From the NCBI GenBank assembly GCA_002381645.1, contig DFXE01000022.1, forward strand, positions 1-11,226: a stretch of 11,226 nt of DNA, read 5' to 3'. A program made the translations under genes and the position numbers. The notes beneath the pieces were generated by a model, which saw only the letters and a program-made list of their open reading frames with translations, ran no database searches and was not told the DNA's origin. This DNA is from Bacteroidales bacterium UBA4116 (GTDB lineage: Bacteria; Bacteroidota; Bacteroidia; Bacteroidales; Tannerellaceae). Shown in pieces: positions 1 through 6,673 of this stretch (positions are counted from its first letter, which is position 1; each line of letters starts with the position of its first letter).

Positions 1-200
1 TACAGTAAAAATATTAAACTGAATATCTTCAAGTTCGGCTCCGGCCACAATATAATAGTTAATAACACTCCCAGTACAAGTATAATTCTGATTGTGCCAA
101 GAGTATAGATTTTTTTGTCGAGCCTCTTTATTAAGTTCTCATTACTGCTTATTACTTCACTATAATAATTATAGATATTTTTTACTTCATTATTTAACAT
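1..200 (-). CDS. N-terminus of a MutS-like membrane-anchored protein (partial)
   Basis: An open frame starts with ATG at 200 and runs without a stop off the left edge, giving 66 residues. The N-terminal half is charged and helical, with a conspicuous LDKKIYTLGTIR segment. A strongly hydrophobic stretch follows (IILVLGVLLTIILW), then a short polar turn and the start of a second hydrophobic segment. From memory, this layout matches the N-terminus of the MutS-related ATPases of Bacteroidales, which carry two membrane helices before a MutS-type ATPase domain. The diagnostic ATPase domain lies outside the window, so the family call is tentative. The gene is probably part of the chromosomal backbone next to the island. 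It could also be another two-helix membrane protein. Confidence 0.5.
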   Translation of the reverse strand, partial: MLNNEVKNIYNYYSEVISSNENLIKRLDKKIYTLGTIRIILVLGVLLTIILWPEPNLKIFSLIFLL

Positions 201-323
201 GCCTATAAATTGTTTAAAAGCCTACATTTGATAGCAATATAAGTCTTGTAATAATTGCCCAAGTCAATATCAAAATTGACCTCTATAAAGTTCATAATCT
301 CTCTCACATCGACATTCTTATTA

Positions 324-482
324 CATGCAACTCATAAACACTTTCTCCGTGGAAAATACAATGTAGAGAATATTCCTTTAAGCCAGTTGGATTTGCCTTT
401 CATCGAAGCATTGGATTTCTATTTCAAGGTAAACCGTAAAGTGAAGCCGAGAACCGTCAAAGCAACTTGGCCCTGTTTATGA
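324..482 (+). pseudogene. Relic of a tyrosine recombinase (integrase) core-binding domain
   Basis: In plus frame, positions 324-470 encode HKHFLRGKYNVENIPLSQL followed by DLPFIEALDFYF and KVKPRTVKA. This is the pattern of the SAM-like, DNA-binding N-terminal domain of Bacteroidetes phage/transposon integrases: a helix ending in KY, then a 'I.L..LD..FIE.F..Y' block, then a '.K..TV' block. The similarity stops at about 470 and the frame ends at 480-482. No catalytic domain with Arg/His/Arg/Tyr follows, and upstream of 324 the frame has no integrase-like sequence. It is therefore a fragment of roughly 50 residues. Its place between a probable core gene and accessory genes fits a decayed or recombined insertion site. 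The family call is by motif only. Confidence 0.6.
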
Positions 483-501
483 TGGATAATTCTTGTTTTA
501 G

Positions 502-1029
502 TCATTTATCTTTCATCCAGACTATTGGATACCCTAATGCCAATTTTATGGCTTCCATTTCAGCACTATGCCACATTTCATGTTTGAAGCACCATGACAA
601 AGCTTCATACTTCGTATTAGCGACTGGATGCTTAAAGGGAATGGGCTCTAATGCATGAAATAAAATTTCATCATCCAATTTTAACAAACTATCAATGCAA
701 ATCTCATGAACTGTATTAAATTGTTCTATTAATTTTGTTGTTGGTAATATGCCTTTCTCCACTGACCTGTTCAATGCTCCCATTCCGTTGAATATCTTTA
801 CATAATCAGCTAAAGGTATTAAATTAGATACTTTCTCACTTCTTCCAGTGATACATGTGATAGCATGGAAATTCTGACTTATCATTAAATGACCTATTTG
901 CCATGCAAAATTAGAATCAGTATTCTCTGGAATTTCATACCACAAATCTTTAGGAATTTCGGAAATTAAACGATTTACAAAATTCCTCGACTCAATAATC
1001 TGCTCTCTTAAAAAATTAATTCTGTTCAT
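502..1029 (-). CDS. DinB-like four-helix metal-dependent protein
   Basis: This 175-residue protein has the DinB/YfiT-like layout. An N-terminal helix is followed by a first metal-ligand His in the motif WQIGHLM (His47), and near the C-terminus there is an H-x3-H pair in KHEMWH (His150 and His154). The three His residues are the usual metal-binding set of the superfamily, and the length is typical. Some relatives transfer low-molecular-weight thiols, glutathione-like or bacillithiol, to substrates; others have no known role. The substrate here cannot be read from the sequence. The gene lies 53 bp downstream of a TetR-type repressor gene on the same strand. The gap holds a palindrome matching the one in front of the repressor, so the gene is probably a repressor target, perhaps for detoxification of an electrophile. 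Confidence 0.85.
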   Translation of the reverse strand: MNRINFLREQIIESRNFVNRLISEIPKDLWYEIPENTDSNFAWQIGHLMISQNFHAITCITGRSEKVSNLIPLADYVKIFNGMGALNRSVEKGILPTTKLIEQFNTVHEICIDSLLKLDDEILFHALEPIPFKHPVANTKYEALSWCFKHEMWHSAEMEAIKLALGYPIVWMKDK

Positions 1030-1045
1030 AATGTTATCATTTTAA

Positions 1046-1063
1046 TTACTTACTAATAAGTAA
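1046..1063. promoter_or_regulatory. Predicted TetR operator upstream of the dinB-like gene
   Basis: The palindrome TTACTTA-CTAA-TAAGTAA has perfect 7-bp half-sites around a 4-bp centre. It lies 17 bp before the start codon of the dinB-like gene. The core TACTTA-N4-TAAGTA is identical in half-sites and spacing to a palindrome in front of the tetR gene. A TTTG at 1074-1077 (minus strand) could be a -33 box, but no good -7 box is visible. Confidence 0.65.
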
Positions 1064-1082
1064 GCACGTCAGGCAAAAAAAA

Positions 1083-1628
1083 TTAAATATTCAACAATCC
1101 TTCTTGAATAGATTTATATACATCATTTTTCAAGACTTTATTCATCTGCAAAGAAGATAACAATGCGGAATGGATCATAAAAGCTTTTGTTCTCGGAGTT
1201 TCGGTAAAAGAGAAAACTTTACTCTTTTTTCCTTTATCCAGTAAATCCGTTAGCCATTCCAAAATTGTATAAACCAATTTTTCCAGTTCCTTTTGCATGT
1301 TTTCAGGTAAAGTATCGTATGAAGGAGATAATGAACCAACAACACATACCCAGCTTTTACTAATAAAGCTATCATGCATATGGATATAGTTTGCAAATTG
1401 CGTTCTACAATCCAAGGTCTTCCAGTCCTCTATTAGTTCATTAAAAACAAATAAGTTTTCCTTTATCACTTCTACTCCTAAATCAGACTTTGAAGGGAAG
1501 TAATAGTGTATAGCGGCATTTTTTATATCTAATTTTTTAGATATGTCAGCGTAACTAAAAGAGTTGTATCCTATAGACCGAATCAGTTCGCCTGCTAAAC
1601 GTATTATTTCGCTTCTTGTATCGTTCAT
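1083..1628 (-). CDS. TetR/AcrR family transcriptional repressor
   Basis: This is a 181-residue regulator. The start is the ATG at 1628. The frame is open further upstream, but that stretch reads as untranslated sequence and contains the promoter-like box and operator. Residues about 5-50 form the TetR DNA-binding domain: a first helix (TRSEIIRLAGELIRSIGY), then the helix-turn-helix (FSYADISKKLDI, NAAIHYYFPSKSDLG) with the family's signature YYFPSK. Residues about 55-181 are the helical ligand-binding and dimerisation domain, which varies between members and gives no clue to the ligand. The gene precedes the dinB-like gene on the same strand, and matching palindromes stand before both, which implies autoregulation and local control. 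Confidence 0.9.
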   Translation of the reverse strand: MNDTRSEIIRLAGELIRSIGYNSFSYADISKKLDIKNAAIHYYFPSKSDLGVEVIKENLFVFNELIEDWKTLDCRTQFANYIHMHDSFISKSWVCVVGSLSPSYDTLPENMQKELEKLVYTILEWLTDLLDKGKKSKVFSFTETPRTKAFMIHSALLSSLQMNKVLKNDVYKSIQEGLLNI

Positions 1629-1632
1629 GATG

Positions 1633-1640
1633 CAAATATA
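1633..1640 (-). promoter_or_regulatory. Bacteroidetes-type -7 box of the tetR gene
   Basis: TATATTTG on the minus strand matches the Bacteroidetes -7 consensus TAnnTTTG. It lies between the palindromic operator (1649-1664) and the tetR start codon at 1628. If used, transcription would begin almost at the ATG, giving a very short or leaderless mRNA. No convincing -33 box is visible, so the assignment is tentative. Confidence 0.4.
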
Positions 1641-1648
1641 AATAAATC

Positions 1649-1664
1649 TACTTAGTAGTAAGTA
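1649..1664. promoter_or_regulatory. Predicted TetR operator upstream of tetR
   Basis: The palindrome TACTTA-GTAG-TAAGTA has perfect 6-bp half-sites and a 4-bp centre. It sits directly upstream of a TAnnTTTG-like box and 20 bp before the tetR start codon. Half-sites and spacing equal those of the palindrome in front of the dinB-like gene (1047-1062), so both are probably bound by the TetR protein. Confidence 0.65.
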
Positions 1665-1791
1665 TATTTTGGAAAATAAATTGCATATTTGGCGCAAAGG
1701 GTTATTTGAAACAATGGAAAGCCAAAGCAAACCAAAGTGTTTCGCTCTTTTTTAAATCGTTACCCATTGTTATTGCACTTTTCCTAAAACA

Positions 1792-1807
1792 CCTGTTAAT
1801 CAACAGG
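1792..1807 (-). terminator. Weak candidate terminator after the sensor operon
   Basis: CCTGTT-AATC-AACAGG forms a 6-bp stem with a 4-nt loop, immediately after the stop codon of the last gene of the sensor operon. On the minus strand it is followed by TGTTTTA, a poor U-tract. It fits the expected place of an operon end but is weak. Confidence 0.3.
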
Positions 1808-1808
1808 G

Positions 1809-2384
1809 CTAAATCAACTTTTGTACTTCAAGACAGAAAAAGCACATCGATATTGCCATACTATTGAAATTGAATTGCAGATCATTGAATTTACTATGAA
1901 AAATATTGTAGTTGACAATGTATCCAGCCATATTCAGAGTTAGCTTATCCAGAGGTTTATAAACAAATTCTATTCCTCCCTGACGATAACTTCCAAATCC
2001 ATAATCATAAGTATATTCATTAAGTGAATATGAAAGGTTCGGAAATAGCCTTTGAGGTATTAAATCAGGAGTTAACTTCAATTTATAGTTTAAATGGTCA
2101 GGTAATCTGATCTCGGATTTATCAATGGAAATTTTATTTTCTAATTTTATATCAATAGGATTGGATATTGAATCTTTATGAGTAATGAGTTTGTAGGAAA
2201 GCCCATTTGGAGTAGATGAAGTTATTATAAAGCTGTCTTCTTTTATTTCTTTTTCAAGTTTTAAACTATCCTTTTTTATCTCATTCTGAGAATATATATT
2301 TCTACAGAATATAAACGGAAATATTAATAATATAAGCCTATTTATATTGTTAATTTTAATGTGTTTAATCAATATTTTTCCCAT
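1809..2384 (-). CDS. Short exported protein, probably a truncated outer membrane barrel
   Basis: The start is placed at the ATG at 2384, which has GGAG nine bases upstream. Earlier in-frame starts (ATG at 2393, TTG at 2399) are too close to that site. This gives 191 residues. An N-terminal hydrophobic segment (RLILLIFPFIF) ends in the pattern IYS-Q, a typical signal peptidase I site for this phylum. The middle is polar and charged. From about residue 125, alternating aromatic strands appear (YGFGSYRQGGIEFVYKP, LTLNMAGYIVNYNIF), as in outer membrane barrels or peptidoglycan-linked outer membrane proteins. Only three or four strands are present, and the protein ends in an unrelated-looking hydrophobic Cys-containing tail (MCFFCLEVQKLI). 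The gene may therefore be 3'-truncated. It lies 61 bp after the LytTR regulator gene and is probably its co-transcribed neighbour. No family is recognised. Confidence 0.6.
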   Translation of the reverse strand: MGKILIKHIKINNINRLILLIFPFIFCRNIYSQNEIKKDSLKLEKEIKEDSFIITSSTPNGLSYKLITHKDSISNPIDIKLENKISIDKSEIRLPDHLNYKLKLTPDLIPQRLFPNLSYSLNEYTYDYGFGSYRQGGIEFVYKPLDKLTLNMAGYIVNYNIFHSKFNDLQFNFNSMAISMCFFCLEVQKLI

Positions 2385-2445
2385 GTCTACCATCTCCAAA
2401 ACATCCCGATAATCATTCGATCAAATCATGCTTTCACCTACACGA

Positions 2446-3153
2446 TCAGAGACTTCTGCTATGCAGTATCTTAAGAAGGGATTCCCGGTAAGTATTGCCA
2501 ATGCCTATTTCGTAAGAATCGATATATACATCATTATTATCATAATATTCTATTTTTTCAATGTTGACAATATATGATTTATTTACCCGAAAGAAATATT
2601 TGGGTAAATGCTCCTGTATAATTTTCAAATACATCCGGGTTATAATCCGCTGTTCTCTGGTTTGAATAATAACATAATCTTTGAGTCCTTCAACGAAAAG
2701 AATATCTTTAAAATAAACTTTAGAAAAGCGTTTGTCTGATTTTACAAAAATATATTCAGCCTCTATATTTTCAATACTTTCTTGTTTGTTGCTTTTCAGA
2801 AGATTATGATACAAAAAAGCTTTATTTACAGCTTTTCGGAAGCGTTCCGATTCAATAGGTTTAACAAGGTAATCGACAGCGTCGACTTCATAACTATCCA
2901 GGGCGTATTGGGGATATGCTGTAGTAAATATAACCAGTGTATTTGGAGATATAGTTTTTGCAAACTCAATTCCATTAACTCCCGGCATCTCTATATCAAG
3001 AAATATCAAATCAATCTCGTTCTCTTTCAGGAACAACCCCACACTGGTTGTACTACTGAATTGTCCTGATAAGTTTAATCCGGGAATACTAGCAATATGG
3101 CGTTGAATAGCATTGCGGGCCAGCGGTTCGTCATCTACAATAATACATTTCAT
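2446..3153 (-). CDS. LytTR family response regulator
   Basis: This 235-residue protein has two domains. Residues 1-120 form a receiver domain with the acidic pocket Asp7/Asp8/Glu9 (IVDDEP), the phosphorylation site Asp53 (FLDIEMPG), the switch Thr77/Thr78 (FTTAY) and the conserved Lys98 before Pro99 (LVKP). Residues about 130-235 form a LytTR DNA-binding domain, including FVEGLKDYVII and the late block FFRVNKSYIVNIEKI. All receiver residues needed for phosphotransfer are present. The protein is the expected partner of the intact LytS-type kinase encoded just upstream (83 bp gap). Its targets are unknown. A 15-bp palindrome in the promoter of the first gene of the operon is one candidate, although LytTR proteins usually bind spaced direct repeats. 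Confidence 0.93.
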   Translation of the reverse strand: MKCIIVDDEPLARNAIQRHIASIPGLNLSGQFSSTTSVGLFLKENEIDLIFLDIEMPGVNGIEFAKTISPNTLVIFTTAYPQYALDSYEVDAVDYLVKPIESERFRKAVNKAFLYHNLLKSNKQESIENIEAEYIFVKSDKRFSKVYFKDILFVEGLKDYVIIQTREQRIITRMYLKIIQEHLPKYFFRVNKSYIVNIEKIEYYDNNDVYIDSYEIGIGNTYRESLLKILHSRSL

Positions 3154-3236
3154 AATTTTAAATTTATGAATATTCTATTAATCCCATTCATTTTGAGTAA
3201 GAATATGCTTTTTTTTAAGAATTAGCTACTTATAAT

Positions 3237-4292
3237 TCACAATTTCAGAATCAATTCTACTATATAGTTCCATCCATTATCCTGAATTTCTAGATTGTAG
3301 TTTTTCTCAAACAGTAAATCCAACCGCCTGCGTATGTTGACTAAGCCCAGACCTCCTACCGGTCTCGGTTCTATTCGTTTAGGCTTGCTGTTTTGGCCGA
3401 CAAAATGAAGTTCATTGTCATAAACTTTGAAATCCAGAGAAACATACGGATAATCGTTTTCACCGTATGTATTATGCTTGACTGCGTTTTCCACAAATGT
3501 TATAAAAATAAGGGGAGGAACCTTAGTTTGATTTATATTTCCTTCTTTGGAGATTGTAAAGCTGAAATTATCACGTCTTATCTTCTCCAGATTAAGATAA
3601 TCGTTTAGGAAATGGATATCAGCGCTCAAATTTACTTTATCCTGAGTGCTGTCATTGAGTTGATAACGTAACAAGTCGTTCAATTTTGAAAGTACCACCG
3701 AGGCTTCCTCCGGGTTTAAACGTACAAGTTCATTTGCATTGTTCAACATATTGAACAGAAAATGAGGGTTGATTTGATTCTTCAACTGGTTCAACTCCGA
3801 TTGCATGGTTGTTATTTCCAATTCTACGATTTGCTCCCCGTGTAAAACCCAGCGCCGGAATAGTACTATAGTTGTGCTTCCCACAATTATAAATGTAATA
3901 AGTATAGCAGCGGTTATGATATTAAGGAATGAATATGGATTACTTATATCATCTGCAATTAATCCATACCTCTCATATACATATGTTTGTCCCAGTGAAA
4001 ATATCAACATTCCTGTTGCAACAATGAATAATATGGAAAGAATATACAATGGATATTTGCCTTTTAATAAATACCGGGGAATAAGTATATATATGTTTGT
4101 GTAAATAATACCTGCAAAAAATAATACATTTATAATATTGGCATACAAACTGCCAATACCTTCAAAGGCATTATAAGTATTCTGTAATGCCAGAAGCACG
4201 ATAGTAAAAAGCAATAATAGATGTCTTGACAATCGATATTCATCGTTTGTCAAGAACTGAGTAAAGCTTCTTACTCTGTATTTATTTCTCAT
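3237..4292 (-). CDS. LytS/YehU-type sensor histidine kinase (intact)
   Basis: The start is taken at the ATG at 4292 (351 residues). There it overlaps the upstream gene by 11 bases, and its N-terminus aligns with that of the neighbouring paralog; an ATG at 4334 would add 14 residues. Four hydrophobic helices lie at about residues 23-36, 51-74, 81-103 and 123-145, with no large extracytoplasmic domain. A coiled linker follows, then the His_kinase domain. The phospho-acceptor is His177 in QINPHFLFNMLNNAN, the N-box Asn269 lies in FVENAVKH, and the glycine-rich ATP-lid motif is VGGLGLVNIRRRL near 312-324. All catalytic signatures are intact, so it can be expected to autophosphorylate and to signal to the LytTR regulator encoded next. 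Its ligand is unknown. Confidence 0.92.
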   Translation of the reverse strand: MRNKYRVRSFTQFLTNDEYRLSRHLLLLFTIVLLALQNTYNAFEGIGSLYANIINVLFFAGIIYTNIYILIPRYLLKGKYPLYILSILFIVATGMLIFSLGQTYVYERYGLIADDISNPYSFLNIITAAILITFIIVGSTTIVLFRRWVLHGEQIVELEITTMQSELNQLKNQINPHFLFNMLNNANELVRLNPEEASVVLSKLNDLLRYQLNDSTQDKVNLSADIHFLNDYLNLEKIRRDNFSFTISKEGNINQTKVPPLIFITFVENAVKHNTYGENDYPYVSLDFKVYDNELHFVGQNSKPKRIEPRPVGGLGLVNIRRRLDLLFEKNYNLEIQDNGWNYIVELILKL

Positions 4293-5343
4293 ATTTGATT
4301 GCAATATTTGTTGTATACCTTTTTTCTTCTTCACTTATCGATACGGAAAAATTTTCACCGTATATTAATCCGATCCTTCTGTATAAAATTTTGTCCTCAT
4401 AAAAAGGATTTGTTTCTGTCAGCTTTGAAACATAACAAGTGAAAATGAGGTCATCTATGTTTACAGTGATTTCAATATCTATATTTCTTTCTTTTACTGA
4501 AACCGACGTTGAAACATATTTTACAGCCCATTCCAGTATAGGAATAAACAGTAATGCTGGTATTGAAACACTGTGTATGTTTCCTTTATCATTTATTGAA
4601 AACTGAAAATTGCAGGAACGCATTTTCTCCAGATGCAGATAGTCTTTCATAAAAAGTATTTCGGAACTTAACATTACCCGCTCTCTTTTACTATCATATA
4701 ACTGGTAGCGTAGAATATGACTCAATTTCAGTAGTATTTCGGATGCTTTTTCCGGATTTACTTTTGCAAGTACATTTGCCTTATTAAGCATGTTGAAAAA
4801 AAAGTCCGGATTGATTTTGCTTTTGATCTCTTTTAATTCTGATTCGAGCTGTTCTTTTTTGAGTTGATGAATGCGCCGGCTATCGATAATCCATGTGCGC
4901 AAAAGTATTATTACAAGAAACCCCATCAGAAAAAATCCGTTAACGAAATAGGTTACAAGCAAATACAGCAGTCTCTCCCAGCCGTTATAAAAGGTCTTAT
5001 GACTAATATTAAAATATTCTTCAATGTAAAAGGATGAAAACAATTGAAAAGATGTCATTATAAGAATTACGACTGACACCAATACAATATATGTACTCAG
5101 TTTGTCCCTTAATAAAAATTTCGGGTTAAGTATTTTAAATGTAAAGAATATGAGTGCGAAATAAAACAGCATGGTGATAGAGCTAATTAAAATGTATCCC
5201 GATACAGGAATTTGCTCTCCATAATCACTCATGTACATTGGTAATATAATGAAGAAAAGTAAGATGGCTAAAGCGTTATATCTGTATACTTTATATTTTG
5301 AATTTACAAGAAACTCATTCCATATAGTATGAACTCTTTTCAT
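4282..5343 (-). CDS. LytS-like sensor pseudokinase
   Basis: This 353-residue paralog of the next gene shares its layout. Hydrophobic helices lie near 22-38, 48-70, 84-105 and 127-150, followed by a charged coiled linker and a His_kinase-like domain with clear family blocks (NMLNKANVLAKVNPEKAS, LRYQLYDS, DYLHLEKMR). The key residues are changed. The phospho-acceptor His is Asp180 (INPDFFFN). The N-box reads ILEWAVKY, with Trp272 in place of the ATP-binding Asn, and no GxG lid motif is found before the C-terminus. The frame is intact and full length, so this looks like a conserved non-catalytic partner and not a decaying gene. By inference it may form a heterodimer with the intact kinase and tune its activity. 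It follows the barrel protein gene by 31 bp. Confidence 0.88.
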   Translation of the reverse strand: MKRVHTIWNEFLVNSKYKVYRYNALAILLFFIILPMYMSDYGEQIPVSGYILISSITMLFYFALIFFTFKILNPKFLLRDKLSTYIVLVSVVILIMTSFQLFSSFYIEEYFNISHKTFYNGWERLLYLLVTYFVNGFFLMGFLVIILLRTWIIDSRRIHQLKKEQLESELKEIKSKINPDFFFNMLNKANVLAKVNPEKASEILLKLSHILRYQLYDSKRERVMLSSEILFMKDYLHLEKMRSCNFQFSINDKGNIHSVSIPALLFIPILEWAVKYVSTSVSVKERNIDIEITVNIDDLIFTCYVSKLTETNPFYEDKILYRRIGLIYGENFSVSISEEEKRYTTNIAIKYEK

Positions 5344-5374
5344 ATAATCTATTTATATTATATAAACTTACGAA

Positions 5375-6505
5375 TTATCTGGAAAATAACGTTCCGTTAA
5401 ATCTTAAATTAACCCCAAAGCTATAATCAGTCTTCTTTCTTTTTAAGTCGCTATAAGTTTCAACTTGAACTCCTATTGAAAACATTTCATGTAATCGTTT
5501 CGAATAAGACGCCTTAAATGTTACCATACTGCGAGCCGGTAGTACATCATCGGGATAATCTGTATTAAATGATGCAAACAATGGTTCTCCCTCAAACGAA
5601 TAAAATTTTTTCGCATGCCAGTAACCTATCATTGCTTTAAATGGACAAGCATCGACAGTAAATGTCGGATATAATCCCCATCCGTTATCATAAGGACGTA
5701 CGCTGTTATCGGGAAGCTTGTCATAATATCCGATAAGGTACAGATTCATGCCGACTGATTTAATGAACTTATCTTGGATAGAATATTCACTGCAAATACC
5801 TGTAGCAAGATTCCCAGATACAATCATTTTCTCTTCGGACACATCTATCTGTCCGCCCTGATGATGAATAACTAATTGTAAAGGAATGGATATTTTCAAA
5901 GGGTTATCAGTGCGGGTTATCCTCACCGAGGATGATACTCCAAATGTCAGTACCTCGGGCACAGAATCTCCTTTTTGAATGAATCTTTGCCAGTTGAGCC
6001 ATACGTCTGCAAAGTATTTCTTGTCTTCATAAATAAGTTGTAATCCGCTCTCGGGTTTATTTAGCAAGTGGCTTTCCCATCTATACATAGGTTCAACCAG
6101 ACGGTGATTTACTCCGTCGTTATAGTTTCCGACAATCAAATTAAAATTGGGCTTGATTGCATATTGAAGTTTAGCGTAAATGCCATTGAACAGATATGTT
6201 CCGTCTTTTTGTTGGTCGCCCGAATAATATAGACCTGTCATGCCAAATTCTGCCCTTAGTTTTGTGCCGACCTGATAGGCAACGGTGGGGCGGATGCGTA
6301 TTCCGGGGAAAGTTTCGCCTTTTACAATGGGGCTGAAATATTCATTATTCTTCAGGAAGCCCACTATATCGGCATTTATTGTTAATTTATCACTGTATCT
6401 TTCTGAGAGAATCGGGGAAGTAATTAATTCATTGGGTGTCCATTGTGAATAAGCAGCTATTGATATAAGAAAAAATTGAACAAATACAATAATTTTTGTC
6501 TTCAT
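5375..6505 (-). CDS. Outer membrane beta-barrel protein, first gene of the sensor operon
   Basis: This 376-residue protein has a signal peptide (MKTKIIVFVQFFLISIAAYS, cleavage before Gln21). The mature part is rich in alternating aromatic and polar strands typical of a beta-barrel, for example AEFGMTGLYYSGD, YAKLQYAIKPNFNLIVGNY, KYFADVWLNWQRF and the closing YSFGVNLRFNGTLF. The last strand ends close to an aromatic residue, as in many outer membrane proteins. No TonB box, plug domain or enzymatic motif is seen, and the family is not recognised. It stands first in a run with two LytS-like proteins and a LytTR regulator. It has a well-placed promoter overlapped by a palindrome, so it may be both a regulated output and part of the sensing unit. 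Confidence 0.75.
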   Translation of the reverse strand: MKTKIIVFVQFFLISIAAYSQWTPNELITSPILSERYSDKLTINADIVGFLKNNEYFSPIVKGETFPGIRIRPTVAYQVGTKLRAEFGMTGLYYSGDQQKDGTYLFNGIYAKLQYAIKPNFNLIVGNYNDGVNHRLVEPMYRWESHLLNKPESGLQLIYEDKKYFADVWLNWQRFIQKGDSVPEVLTFGVSSSVRITRTDNPLKISIPLQLVIHHQGGQIDVSEEKMIVSGNLATGICSEYSIQDKFIKSVGMNLYLIGYYDKLPDNSVRPYDNGWGLYPTFTVDACPFKAMIGYWHAKKFYSFEGEPLFASFNTDYPDDVLPARSMVTFKASYSKRLHEMFSIGVQVETYSDLKRKKTDYSFGVNLRFNGTLFSR

Positions 6506-6522
6506 GATGTTTTATTTTACTT

Positions 6523-6550
6523 CAAATGTATCGGTATAACTTATACCAAA
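6523..6550 (-). promoter_or_regulatory. Bacteroidetes promoter of the barrel/sensor operon
   Basis: On the minus strand TACATTTG (6523-6530) matches the -7 consensus TAnnTTTG, and TTTG (6547-6550) stands as a -33 box 16 bp upstream. This spacing is slightly short of what is usually given for the phylum. Transcription would begin about 12 bases before the start codon at 6505. Confidence 0.55.
6533..6547. promoter_or_regulatory. 15-bp palindrome in the promoter spacer (operator candidate)
   Basis: GGTATAA-C-TTATACC is a perfect palindrome with 7-bp arms. It fills the spacer between the -33 and -7 boxes of the barrel gene promoter, a classical position for a repressor or activator site. It does not resemble the TACTTA-N4-TAAGTA sites of the TetR protein, so another regulator must be assumed. 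Confidence 0.5.
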
Positions 6551-6673
6551 TTTATTTTTGAGATATCTCTGGGTAATTTGTAGATAAAGAATGTATGTGT
6601 AGAGATATTTAAATCATACCCATGATTATAGACTTATTTATTAACAAAATGAGAACTAATTTCATTGGAAGAA

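Noticed and set aside
1629..1730. Longer start for the TetR protein at 1730
   Set aside because: It would add 34 residues before the DNA-binding domain, including the operator and promoter-like box, which is unlike the family.
4293..4334. Longer start for the intact kinase at 4334
   Set aside because: It gives a 53-base overlap with the upstream gene, and the paralog's N-terminus aligns with the start at 4292. The longer form cannot be fully excluded.
6560..6627. Short inverted repeats after the ThiF gene (GAGATATCTC; AATCAT-ACCC-ATGATT) as terminators
   Set aside because: The stems are short and AT-rich with no clear U-run, so they are not strong enough to call as features.
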